Source: CAZFUY01 sp964522445 (GTDB lineage: Bacteria > Pseudomonadota > Gammaproteobacteria > SZUA-229). From it: 16,736 nucleotides of DNA. The notes beneath the pieces are model-generated. The model searched no databases. It was not told where the DNA came from and was given only the letters and a program-made list of their open reading frames with translations. The stretch spans positions 1 to 16,736 of the forward strand of contig CAZFUY010000070.1 of assembly GCA_964522445.1 (NCBI GenBank), in the 5' to 3' direction. Shown here piece after piece: positions 7,406 through 14,995 of this stretch. The translations under genes were made by a program, and so were the position numbers. Position 1 is the stretch's first letter. Every line of letters starts with the position of its first letter.

Positions 7406-7425
7406 AACATTAGATTAGTGTTTAT

Positions 7426-7461
7426 TTATTTAACAACACGTATAATTCTGTTGCTAAATAA
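7426..7461 (+). promoter_or_regulatory. Candidate promoter and dyad operator upstream of the SCO1-like gene
   Basis: A perfect TATAAT (7441-7446) sits in the loop of a 13-bp inverted repeat with one mismatch (7426-7438 against 7449-7461). The gene starts 30 bp further on, a suitable leader. The -35 region is poor, hinting at activator dependence or simply weak initiation. As RNA the dyad could form a hairpin, but no T-run follows, so it does not look like an rnf terminator. The function is inferred from position. Confidence 0.4.
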
Positions 7462-7475
7462 TCAGGGTAAAAAAA

Positions 7476-8120
7476 ATGCAGGAAAATAACTCTTCAACAC
7501 TTTTACTTATCGTATCTGTTGTTATTGCTTTAAGTGCCGGCGCATGGTTTGGCTTTAATTCAGACAAATCAACAGCAGTTCCTGAAATTCAGGGCATTAT
7601 TCTTCCCTTTTCAAAAACACTTAATGAATTTAATTTAACCGATCATAAAAAAAATACGTTTTCCCTGAATAACTTAAAAAATAAATGGTCTTTACTATTT
7701 ATCGGTTACACACATTGTCCTGATGTTTGCCCAACAACATTAAACACGGTGAAACAGGCATATGATTTAATGAACAAACAAAACCTTACACCACCACAAA
7801 TGGTATTTATTTCAATTGATCCAGAACGTGACACACCTGAAAGGCTGGCCGAATATGTTAGTTATTTTAATAAAGATTTTGTGGGTGTTACGGGTGAACT
7901 AAAACAGTTAAAACTCTTAACCAGCAATTTAAGCGTCTTTTTTAAAAAAGCGGTGGGATCAAGTGGCGATATTAAAGCCGATGATTATTTAATGGATCAT
8001 AGTGCTTCTTTAGTACTAGTGAATCCTGATGGAAATATAACCTCATATTTATCAGCACCACACACAGCAAAAAACATAGTTGATAGCATTATTAAAAGTC
8101 AGGAATATTACAAACCTTGA
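7476..8120 (+). CDS. SCO1/SenC/PrrC family copper-binding thioredoxin-fold protein
   Basis: Members of this family bind copper outside the cytoplasmic membrane and help build the CuA centre of cytochrome oxidases; some act as thiol-redox proteins. The 214-residue protein has an N-terminal membrane anchor (about 9-27) followed by a thioredoxin-like domain. The copper ligands are present: Cys81 and Cys85 in THCPDVCP, and His175 in YLMDHSAS. The family stretch FISIDPERDTPERL (111-124) is intact. An AGGG site lies nine bases before the ATG. It follows rnfH by 70 bp on the same strand, but a candidate promoter in the gap suggests separate control. No cytochrome oxidase genes are in view, so its client is unknown. 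Codon use looks more AT-rich than in rnf. Confidence 0.9.
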   Translation: MQENNSSTLLLIVSVVIALSAGAWFGFNSDKSTAVPEIQGIILPFSKTLNEFNLTDHKKNTFSLNNLKNKWSLLFIGYTHCPDVCPTTLNTVKQAYDLMNKQNLTPPQMVFISIDPERDTPERLAEYVSYFNKDFVGVTGELKQLKLLTSNLSVFFKKAVGSSGDIKADDYLMDHSASLVLVNPDGNITSYLSAPHTAKNIVDSIIKSQEYYKP

Positions 8121-8137
8121 GGCATTGCTAACAATAG

Positions 8138-8246
8138 AGTGACTAGTAATTAAACCTGATTTACCTGGGGATGGATCGCGCTATGTGCGCTCCGTCCCCG
8201 TTGTGATACCACTCAAGCTGTACGGAGTTATGATTACATAGTCACT
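8138..8246 (+). other. Structured intergenic element: outer stem enclosing a 15-bp hairpin
   Basis: AGTGACTA-GTAAT (8138-8150) is complementary to ATTAC-A-TAGTCACT (8233-8246) with a single bulged A. Inside it, 8167-8181 pairs with 8185-8199 across a 3-nt TAT loop, with one mismatch (8176-8190) and two G-T wobbles. The inner stem begins GGGGAYGGA and is far more GC-rich than the surroundings. No open reading frame is present and no T-run follows the hairpin. It could be a structured RNA at the 3' end of the SCO1-like transcript, a barrier shared with the converging leftward operon, or a decayed mobile repeat. No known RNA family is recognised. Confidence 0.5.
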
Positions 8247-8248
8247 TC

Positions 8249-8283
8249 GAGGGAACAGAGCTCAAAATGCGAGGTCTGTCCTC
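8249..8283 (+). other. Second hairpin in the SCO1-like 3' intergenic region
   Basis: GAGG (8249-8252) plus ACAGA (8255-8259) pairs with TCTGT plus CCTC (8275-8283), leaving a 2-nt GA bulge and a 15-nt loop. It lies just beyond the outer stem of the element at 8138-8246. The remaining bases to 8359 show only short AT-rich near-repeats (GTTACTAACTAAT and GTTACTACTAATT) and no gene. Its function is unknown. Confidence 0.3.
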
Positions 8284-8359
8284 AGGCATAATCAATCGAA
8301 CGATGTCGGTTTATGACTAGCTTGAAGCGTTACTAACTAATAAAGTTACTACTAATTAA

Positions 8360-8719
8360 TTACAACTGACTAATGCCCTTTTTAAAATCAGCAACAAACA
8401 TATTGATTGATTCTACAAAATCATTATCAGGGTTTTGTTTATTAATTGTTAAGTGTAAGACAATTTGATTATCATCTTCCTTTGTCACAGTCCAGGCTAA
8501 AGCATTTGGGCAATGAGGCAGAGAAAAACGAATGCCTTTATCAATAAGTTCACGATTAACTGTGAACTGCCCCCAAATACAATACAGTTCGCCTTGATGA
8601 TGATCGCTGTGAAAAACTTCACTCACAGACTCACAAAGCTGAGGAAGTTTATTAATACTCAACTGTGACTGAAGAGTATTAATATTGATGTCTGATGTTA
8701 AAAATTCAAAAAATTCCAT
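8360..8719 (-). CDS. Unrecognised 119-residue protein downstream of secF
   Basis: I do not recognise this protein. It has no signal peptide or membrane segment, so it is probably cytoplasmic. The middle is its most distinctive part: HSDHHQGELYCIWGQF (about 37-52), then FSLPHCPNALAWTVTKEDDN (about 65-84), followed by an alternating hydrophobic strand IVLHLTIN. Two cysteines and several histidines there might bind a metal, but they form no named motif. The ribosome site is weak. It is the last leftward gene of the sec string, 64 bp after secF, and may be cotranscribed. Codon use matches its neighbours, and no overlapping frame offers a better gene, so it is probably real. Confidence 0.6.
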   Translation of the reverse strand: MEFFEFLTSDININTLQSQLSINKLPQLCESVSEVFHSDHHQGELYCIWGQFTVNRELIDKGIRFSLPHCPNALAWTVTKEDDNQIVLHLTINKQNPDNDFVESINMFVADFKKGISQL

Positions 8720-8783
8720 AATATAAATAACTTACATTTTTTGAATGGATGATCATATTTTCTCTGATAGATAATCAAAGGCG

Positions 8784-9722
8784 TTATGGAAGATCATCAA
8801 CAGGTGTAGTGTCTTTAGCTTCTTCAAGGAAATCCTGTTTGGTAATATTCATCATAATTAACGTGGTACTGGCAATATAGATAGATGAGTAAGTACCAAT
8901 AAACACACCAATAATCAGTGCGAAAGAAAAACCATGAATAACTTCGCCACCAATAAAAAATAAAGCTAACAATACTAGCAAGGTTGTGAATGATGTCATT
9001 AAAGTACGTGACAATGTACCATTAATTGACATATTAAGGATGTTGATAGGTGTTCCTTTTCTCTGTGCTCTAAACGTTTCTCGTATACGGTCAAGCACAA
9101 CTACCGTATCGTTAAGTGAATAACCAATTACCGCTAATACAGCTGCTAATACAGTTAAATCAAATTGTATCTGGGTGATAGAAAACGCGCCAATGGTAAT
9201 AATAACATCATGAATTAAAGCAAAAATTGCACCTACGGCTGATTTTAACTGAAAACGGAAACCAACATAAATAAGTATGCCAAATAAAGCGATTAGCATC
9301 GCCATACCACCCTGCTCTCTTAATTCTTCACCAATTTGTGGACCAACAAATTCAATACGTCGCATACTGATTTCCTGATCTGAAACAGACTTAAGCACAG
9401 AAATAACTTCTTCAGATAATTCAGCCTGTTTTACACCATCGCGTGGTGCCAGGCGAACAAGGATATCTTTTGATGTGCCAAAGTGCTGAATTTGGGCGTC
9501 ACTAAAACCATTCTCTGTCATTGCTGCACGAACAGGTGCCAGCTCTACTGAATCTGGATAACCTAATTCAATTAAATAGCCGCCTGTAAAATCAATACCA
9601 TAATTAAGCCCACGAGTTGTTAGACTGGCTATTGATATAATGATTAACGCTAATGAAAACGCCAGTGTAATTTTTCGCTTGCCTAAAAAATCTATGTTTG
9701 ATTTTCCGTATAAAAATTGCAT
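8784..9722 (-). CDS. secF: SecF, protein translocase accessory membrane subunit
   Basis: SecF pairs with SecD in the inner membrane and uses proton-motive force to help pull exported proteins through SecYEG. It has 312 residues, the normal single-gene size. TM1 (about 18-38) leads into the conserved GLNYGIDFTGGYLIEL, then a periplasmic domain, then five clustered membrane segments from about 135 on. These include the conserved IGYSLNDTVVVLDRIRETFR. The ATG follows secD by 13 bp with an AAGAAG site close to the start. Order and strand (yajC, secD, secF) are those of gammaproteobacteria. Confidence 0.97.
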   Translation of the reverse strand: MQFLYGKSNIDFLGKRKITLAFSLALIIISIASLTTRGLNYGIDFTGGYLIELGYPDSVELAPVRAAMTENGFSDAQIQHFGTSKDILVRLAPRDGVKQAELSEEVISVLKSVSDQEISMRRIEFVGPQIGEELREQGGMAMLIALFGILIYVGFRFQLKSAVGAIFALIHDVIITIGAFSITQIQFDLTVLAAVLAVIGYSLNDTVVVLDRIRETFRAQRKGTPINILNMSINGTLSRTLMTSFTTLLVLLALFFIGGEVIHGFSFALIIGVFIGTYSSIYIASTTLIMMNITKQDFLEEAKDTTPVDDLP

Positions 9723-9735
9723 CTTCTTAAATCGC

Positions 9736-11598
9736 CTATATAGAAAGTTTTGTCAGGTTGCGTCCACCATGAGTCAGATTAACCAGCGCTCTGGTTCCCA
9801 TAATAGCCGTGAACATAGATGTTAAAATACCGATTGATAATGTAATGGCAAAACCTTTTATTGGGCCTGTGCCAAAACTAAACAAAACAATTGCGGCAAT
9901 TAATGTTGTGATATTGGCATCCACAATTGTGTGTACAGCTTTTTCATAACCGGCATGAATACTGGCATGAGGTGAATTACCATTTCTTAGCTCTTCACGA
10001 ATACGTTCAAAAATTAGTACATTGGCATCAACAGCCATACCAACTGTTAAAACAATACCGGCTATACCTGGCAAAGTTAATGTGGCCTGTATTAGTGATA
10101 AAATAGCCATAATTAAAACTAAATTAAGCGTAAGAGCAATATTAGCAATTAAACCGAAACCACGATAATAAACAGCCATAAATATAAGGACTAATGAAAA
10201 ACCAACAAGTACAGAAGTAAAGCCTCTTTCAATATTGTCTTTACCCAGGCTTGGCCCCACTGTTCGTTCTTCAACAATTTCTACTGGTGCTCGTAATGCG
10301 CCTGCTCGAAGTAATAAAGCAAGATCACGTGCTTCCATTGATTCTAAACCTGTAATCTGAAAGTTTTTACTAAACTGCCCCTGAATGGTTGCAATATTAA
10401 TAACTTCTTCAGTACGTGAACGGACTTTAATTTCTTTACCATCAATGATTTTTGTTTCTACTTTATTTTCTATAAAAACAACGGCCATTGGTTTTTTGAT
10501 GTTTTCACGGGTGGTATCACCCATTTTTTTAGCGCCTTTTCCATCCAGACGAATAGATACAGCAGGTGACCCAGTTTGGGTGTCGATAGTAGATGATGCA
10601 TCGTTAATTTGGTCGCCGGTAACAATAACGCGCCGTTTTAATAAAACAGGATCACCATTACGTTCATGATAAAGTTTTGCATTAAGAGGTACGCGTCCTG
10701 TTGATTCTGCATCTTGCCAGTCAGCATATGTGCCCTGTGTTAAACGAAATTCCAGCGTTGCTGTTGCGCCAAGAATTTCTTTTGCACGAGCGGTATCCTG
10801 TACACCCGGTAATTGCACAACAATACGCGAATCACCCTGTTGTTGAATAACCGGTTCAGCAACACCCAGTTCATTTACACGATTACGCAATGTTGTTACG
10901 TTTTGCTGAATAGCGGCACGTTTTTCATTACGAATTGCAACTTCTGTTAATTTAGCAGTGATTAAAAGATTGTCTTCATCATCAAAATAATCGATATCAC
11001 GAAACTCTCGTTTAAGAGCTGTTAGTGCTTTTTGCAGATTATCAACATTACGGAATTTAATATTAATATTATCGCCACTGCGTGTAACACCCAGATAACG
11101 GATTTTTTCACCGCGTAAATGACTACGCATATCTGACATTAAAATTCCCTGCATACGTTTAATGGCAGAATCCATATCAACTTCCATAAGGAAGTGAACG
11201 CCTCCACGCAAATCTAAACCCAGATACATGGGGCTGGCATTTAATGCCTGTAGCCAGTCAGGAGTAGCGGGTGCGAGGTTAAGCGCCACAGTGTAGTTAC
11301 GGTTCTTTTTAATTAGACCAATACTTTTAATTTTGTCGGCTGCGCTTAATTGTATGTCTTCTGAATTAAAGCGAATTAGAACTTTTCCAGCAGATATCTC
11401 TATAGATTTGTAATTAACATCTGACTGCTTAAGTAATTCTTTAATTCGGTCAAAAGTTGCAGTATCAATTACTTCAGTACGTGAAGAAATTATAACGGAA
11501 GGGTCTTCCCCATACAGATTGGGTGCAGCAAACACGACACCGAAAATCAGTACGACAACAAGTAGAATGTATTTCCACAAAGGATATTGATTAATCAT
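9736..11598 (-). CDS. secD: SecD, protein translocase accessory membrane subunit
   Basis: SecD is the large partner of SecF in post-SecA, proton-driven export. The 620-residue length is typical (E. coli about 615). TM1 lies at about 9-25, followed by a large periplasmic region containing GLDLRGGVHFLMEVD (127-141) and the P1-type domain. About five C-terminal membrane segments follow from about 450. The conserved AVDANVLIFERI (522-533) contains Asp524, equivalent to the acidic residue important for proton coupling. It starts 12 bp after yajC and ends 13 bp before secF, so the three genes are surely one transcript. Nothing is truncated. Confidence 0.97.
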   Translation of the reverse strand: MINQYPLWKYILLVVVLIFGVVFAAPNLYGEDPSVIISSRTEVIDTATFDRIKELLKQSDVNYKSIEISAGKVLIRFNSEDIQLSAADKIKSIGLIKKNRNYTVALNLAPATPDWLQALNASPMYLGLDLRGGVHFLMEVDMDSAIKRMQGILMSDMRSHLRGEKIRYLGVTRSGDNINIKFRNVDNLQKALTALKREFRDIDYFDDEDNLLITAKLTEVAIRNEKRAAIQQNVTTLRNRVNELGVAEPVIQQQGDSRIVVQLPGVQDTARAKEILGATATLEFRLTQGTYADWQDAESTGRVPLNAKLYHERNGDPVLLKRRVIVTGDQINDASSTIDTQTGSPAVSIRLDGKGAKKMGDTTRENIKKPMAVVFIENKVETKIIDGKEIKVRSRTEEVINIATIQGQFSKNFQITGLESMEARDLALLLRAGALRAPVEIVEERTVGPSLGKDNIERGFTSVLVGFSLVLIFMAVYYRGFGLIANIALTLNLVLIMAILSLIQATLTLPGIAGIVLTVGMAVDANVLIFERIREELRNGNSPHASIHAGYEKAVHTIVDANITTLIAAIVLFSFGTGPIKGFAITLSIGILTSMFTAIMGTRALVNLTHGGRNLTKLSI

Positions 11599-11610
11599 GC
11601 TATTGGCTCG

Positions 11611-11949
11611 TTATTTATCCGATTTTTGTTCTTTTAATGTACCCTTCGGCATTAAAGCGCCAACGGAATGCTTTTGTACATTAATAACAGTGTCTTTTGC
11701 GATTTCTATTGCAACAAAGTTTTCACCTACCTGAGTGATTTTCCCCAGGATCCCGCCTTGTGTAACAACCTCATCACCTTTTGACAAGGCTTCAGTCATT
11801 GCTTTTTGTTCTTTTGCACGTTTGCTTTGAGGACGAATTAAGAAGAAATAAAATAATGCAATCAGACCTATTGGAAATAGCAGTGCAGTGATTGGATCAC
11901 CTTGTTGCGCGCCACCTTCTGCTAATGCATCTGAAATAAAGAAACTCAT
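11611..11949 (-). CDS. yajC: YajC, Sec translocase accessory protein
   Basis: YajC is a small inner-membrane protein that copurifies with SecDF. I chose the ATG at 11949, giving 112 residues beginning MSFFISDALAEG. It has GGGAGG eight bases upstream, and the sequence matches the usual YajC N-terminus. An upstream in-frame ATG at 12000 would add 17 unlikely residues across the intergenic hairpin. One membrane segment (about 26-43, LLFPIGLIALFYFFLIRPQ) is followed by the conserved RPQSKR..EQKAM and VVTQGGILGKI stretches. It precedes secD by 12 bp. Confidence 0.95.
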   Translation of the reverse strand: MSFFISDALAEGGAQQGDPITALLFPIGLIALFYFFLIRPQSKRAKEQKAMTEALSKGDEVVTQGGILGKITQVGENFVAIEIAKDTVINVQKHSVGALMPKGTLKEQKSDK

Positions 11950-11990
11950 GTTACAACCCTCCCAGGGGTCAAAATTTATTGTTAGTAGGC

Positions 11991-12006
11991 CGGAATCCAT
12001 ATTCCG
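11991..12006 (-). other. Short hairpin between tgt and yajC
   Basis: CGGAAT (11991-11996) and ATTCCG (12001-12006) form a 6-bp stem with a 4-nt loop. No T-run follows on the leftward strand, so termination between tgt and yajC is unlikely. It may serve as an RNA processing or stability element. Confidence 0.3.
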
Positions 12007-12035
12007 ACTTATGCCCTAAATGATTTTGCGACGTA

Positions 12036-13139
12036 TTATGCCACAACGCCCCGCTTTTCGTAGAATTCCTTTACATAGGTATCAAAGCGGTCTTCTTCAA
12101 TGGCTGAACGAATATCTTTCATTAATTGTTGGTAATAATGAAGGTTATGAATGGTATTAAGCCTTGAACTGAGGATTTCCTTACATTTATCCAAATGCCG
12201 CAAATAGGCTCGACTGTAATTTTTGCAGGTATAGCAATCACAACTTTCATCAACAGGACGAATATCATCTTTATATCTGCTATTACGAATTTTAAGCACG
12301 CCCGTGGATGTATAAAGAAAGCCGGTACGCGCATTGCGGGTGGGTATCACACAATCAAACATATCCACCCCACGGCGCACAGACTCAACGATATCTTCAG
12401 GCGTACCCACGCCCATTAAATAACGCGGATGATCCTGCGGCAATAAAGGTGTTGTCGCTTCAAGCACTTTGTTTCTTTCTTCTTCAGGCTCACCAACCGA
12501 TAAACCGCCAATGGCATAACCATCAAAGCCAATTTTAACCAGTCCTTTGGCCGATTCTTCTCTAAGGATCTCATACATACCGCCCTGCACGATGGCAAAT
12601 AATGCAGATGGATTATCGCCATGCGCATCTTTACTGCGTTTAGCCCAACGCAGAGAAAGCCGCATAGAATCACCTGCTTCCTGCTCAGTGGCGGGATAAG
12701 GCGTGCATTCATCAAATATCATCACAATATCTGAACCCAGATCACGCTGTACCTGCATAGATTTTTCAGGTGTCAGCATGATTTTTTTGCCATCTATCGG
12801 CGAATTAAATTTCACGCCCTCTTCTGTGATTTTGCGTAATTTGGCCAGACTAAAGACCTGAAAACCACCCGAATCTGTAAGAATAGGTTTATCCCAGTTC
12901 ATAAAATCATGAAGATCACCATGCAGTTTGATGATCTCTGTACCGGGGCGAAGCATAAGATGAAAGGTATTTCCCAGAATAATTTCAGCCCCCATGCCTT
13001 TTAACTCTTCTGGCGTCATTGCCTTTACCGTACCGTAAGTGCCAACTGGCATAAAAGCAGGCGTTTCGATAGTGCCACGAGGGAAAGTGATTTTGCCGCG
13101 ACGAGGGCCAAGATTGCCCTTAATAAGTTCAAATTTCAT
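12036..13139 (-). CDS. tgt: Queuine/preQ1 tRNA-guanine transglycosylase
   Basis: Tgt exchanges guanine-34 of tRNAs with GUN anticodons (Asp, Asn, His, Tyr) for the queuosine precursor preQ1. The 367-residue length fits (E. coli 375). Key residues are visible: Asp89 in TDSGGFQVF (general acid/base) and Asp262 in DMFDCVIPTRNAR (nucleophile). GGLSVGEP (211-218) is in the substrate pocket, and the zinc site is C300, C302, C305 and H331. It lies 68 bp after queA, which acts next in the pathway. A candidate promoter is in that gap. The ribosome site is weak. I saw no preQ1 riboswitch and none of the preQ1 synthesis genes here. Confidence 0.97.
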   Translation of the reverse strand: MKFELIKGNLGPRRGKITFPRGTIETPAFMPVGTYGTVKAMTPEELKGMGAEIILGNTFHLMLRPGTEIIKLHGDLHDFMNWDKPILTDSGGFQVFSLAKLRKITEEGVKFNSPIDGKKIMLTPEKSMQVQRDLGSDIVMIFDECTPYPATEQEAGDSMRLSLRWAKRSKDAHGDNPSALFAIVQGGMYEILREESAKGLVKIGFDGYAIGGLSVGEPEEERNKVLEATTPLLPQDHPRYLMGVGTPEDIVESVRRGVDMFDCVIPTRNARTGFLYTSTGVLKIRNSRYKDDIRPVDESCDCYTCKNYSRAYLRHLDKCKEILSSRLNTIHNLHYYQQLMKDIRSAIEEDRFDTYVKEFYEKRGVVA

Positions 13140-13168
13140 TTGGGTCTGGTGGATTTTAAAAAGAGGGA

Positions 13169-13174
13169 ATTATA
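13169..13174 (-). promoter_or_regulatory. Candidate -10 box for tgt
   Basis: Read leftward, 13174-13169 is a perfect TATAAT about 30 bp upstream of the tgt ATG. The matching -35 (ATACGA or neighbouring frames) is poor. A 7-bp dyad GAATTAT/ATAATTC (13167-13173 and 13187-13193) overlaps it. It may give tgt-yajC-secDF some transcription independent of queA. Confidence 0.35.
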
Positions 13175-13207
13175 CGGGAAAAAGAGATAATTCGTATATT
13201 TTATGAC

Positions 13208-14248
13208 TTATAACTTTGCACTACCAATAAACATAGCATCACCATAACTGAAAAAGCGGTATTCGTTTTTTACCGCATATTTATACGCATTCATCATATT
13301 CTCATAACCTGCCATTGCGCACACCAGCATAAGTAAAGTTGACTGAGGCAAATGAAAGTTAGTAATTAAAGCATCGATAACTTTAAATTTATAACCCGGA
13401 TAAATAAAAATATCAGTGTCACTATAAAAGGCTTTTAACTCACCCTCTTTTGCAGCAGACTCAATACTGCGCACAGCAGTTGTACCCACCGCAATGACAC
13501 GTCCACCCGCCTGCTTTGTATTATTAATCTGATCAACAACCTGCTGAGAAACTTCAACATACTCAGTATGCATTTTGTGATCTTTAATATTATCGCAACG
13601 AACAGGCTGAAATGTACCCGCACCGACATGCAAAGTAACATGCGCAAAATTAACGCCCTTGTGTTTTAATTTTTCTAATAAATCATTATCAAAATGTAAC
13701 CCCGCGGTAGGTGCCGCAACAGCCCCCGGCTTTTCTGCATAAACTGTTTGATAGCGTTGTTGATCACTTTGCTCATCTTCTCTTTCAATATAGGGCGGCA
13801 ATGGCATGTGGCCATATTGCTCAAGTAAATCAATAACATTTGTTTGTGAGTTGGGTGTTAAGTGATACAACTGTAATTCAAACAGCTCATCGTGCCGACC
13901 AAGCATTTTTGCATGGATATCAGATTCCAGAACAAGCATGCTTCCTGTTTTGGGCGATTTACTGGCACGAACATGGGCAAGGACACGATGTTCATCTAAA
14001 ACACGTTCAACTAAAACCTCTACTTTTCCCCCTGTTTCTTTCTGGCCATGCAGTCTGGCAGGAATAACTTTAGTGTTATTAAATACCAGTAAATCACCGG
14101 GATTAATTAACTCTAAAATATCGATAAAATTTTTATCGTATAATTTATTATTGCTCACATGCAATAAACGACTGGCTGTTCTTTCTGCTAACGGGTATTG
14201 AGCAATTAACTGCTCGGGTAGTTGATAATCAAAATCAGATGTTTTCAT
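13208..14248 (-). CDS. queA: S-adenosylmethionine:tRNA ribosyltransferase-isomerase
   Basis: QueA transfers and isomerises the ribosyl part of S-adenosylmethionine onto preQ1-modified tRNA, forming epoxyqueuosine after Tgt has acted. The 346-residue protein is near the family length (about 350). Recognisable segments are the N-terminal DFDYQLPEQLIAQYPL (5-20), HLHVGAGTFQPV-type residues after about 200 (LHVGAGTFQPVRCDNIKDHK), GTTAVRSIESA and NFHLPQSTLLMLVCAMAG near the C-terminus. It is 6 bp downstream of the SpoIIM-like gene and 68 bp upstream of tgt, all on the same strand. The family call is very secure. Confidence 0.97.
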   Translation of the reverse strand: MKTSDFDYQLPEQLIAQYPLAERTASRLLHVSNNKLYDKNFIDILELINPGDLLVFNNTKVIPARLHGQKETGGKVEVLVERVLDEHRVLAHVRASKSPKTGSMLVLESDIHAKMLGRHDELFELQLYHLTPNSQTNVIDLLEQYGHMPLPPYIEREDEQSDQQRYQTVYAEKPGAVAAPTAGLHFDNDLLEKLKHKGVNFAHVTLHVGAGTFQPVRCDNIKDHKMHTEYVEVSQQVVDQINNTKQAGGRVIAVGTTAVRSIESAAKEGELKAFYSDTDIFIYPGYKFKVIDALITNFHLPQSTLLMLVCAMAGYENMMNAYKYAVKNEYRFFSYGDAMFIGSAKL

Positions 14249-14254
14249 TGTTTT

Positions 14255-14986
14255 TTATTTAATCTCCGATCTCTTGCCAGCAAATAGTAAGTAATAAATT
14301 AATGCCAGCCATGCACAAACACCAGAAAAATATTTAGCATTTGCATGAATTTCTGCATTTGATGACCAGAATGTTTCAACAAGGGCTGCAAATAAAAATA
14401 GAATTAAAACAACAATCATAATGCGTGCTATATCCGGCATTATATTTGAAAGTGATTTAAACCGAGAAAACTCCCCAGGCTTTAACAATGACAAACCTGT
14501 TTTAAGCCCACACCAGCCAGCAATAATAGTTGCAATTAATTCAAATGAAGTATGACCCATTAAAAAAGGCCATAAAGTTTCATCATAACCCAACTGAGAT
14601 ATATAACCCATACTCAATCCCATTGATACACCCTGATACGCAAGAAGAAAAGCTGTACCTATAGCAAATAATAAACCTGAAAATAGAAGGCTAAAACCAA
14701 TAAGGGTATTATTCACAATATAAAAATTAAGCATGGTTATATCTTCATATAATGTTTGTTTGGGTCTTAAGTTAACTAATGACGGATCAAATGATTTTTC
14801 AAGCTGTTTTATCTGGAGGTCATTTGCAATAAGCAGAATTGCTTCTGGGTTTATATTTACATATATAAAAGACAGCATCATTGGCAAAGTAAAACAAAGA
14901 AGAGCCAGGTAAAATAATTTATTTTCATGCCTGATTGACTGGGGTAAAAAAATAAATAACTGAAATAAAGTTTTGTTTAATGACAT
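14255..14986 (-). CDS. SpoIIM-like (DUF95) integral membrane protein
   Basis: This 243-residue polytopic membrane protein has about five or six hydrophobic segments. The most conserved part runs from about residue 85: NNTLIGFSLLFSGLLFAIGT, then AYQGVSMGLSMGYISQLG, and GHTSFELIATIIAGWCGLKT with its buried His and Glu, followed by LLKPGEFSR. These fit the stage II sporulation protein M family. In non-sporulating Gram-negatives such proteins are common, often near RDD-domain, MoxR and vWA genes, with no firmly known role; the name does not imply sporulation. Here it lies between a LysR regulator (9 bp) and queA (6 bp), probably in one transcript. The family call is fairly sure; function is unknown. 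Confidence 0.75.
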   Translation of the reverse strand: MSLNKTLFQLFIFLPQSIRHENKLFYLALLCFTLPMMLSFIYVNINPEAILLIANDLQIKQLEKSFDPSLVNLRPKQTLYEDITMLNFYIVNNTLIGFSLLFSGLLFAIGTAFLLAYQGVSMGLSMGYISQLGYDETLWPFLMGHTSFELIATIIAGWCGLKTGLSLLKPGEFSRFKSLSNIMPDIARIMIVVLILFLFAALVETFWSSNAEIHANAKYFSGVCAWLALIYYLLFAGKRSEIK

Positions 14987-14995
14987 ATTTTATTT

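Noticed and set aside
7426..7461. Intrinsic terminator of the rnf operon
   Set aside because: The stem is AT-rich, has a mismatch and is not followed by T residues; an A-run follows instead.
8167..8199. Classical terminator for the SCO1-like gene
   Set aside because: The GC-rich stem is strong but the downstream bases (GTTGTGATA) are not a T-run.
12416..12715. 99-codon leftward frame inside tgt
   Set aside because: It is an alternative frame of tgt on the same strand, which is a full, well-conserved gene.
13140..13207. preQ1 riboswitch upstream of tgt
   Set aside because: The 68-bp gap has an AT-rich 7-bp dyad and a -10-like box but no C-rich loop and A-rich tail arrangement of a preQ1 aptamer.
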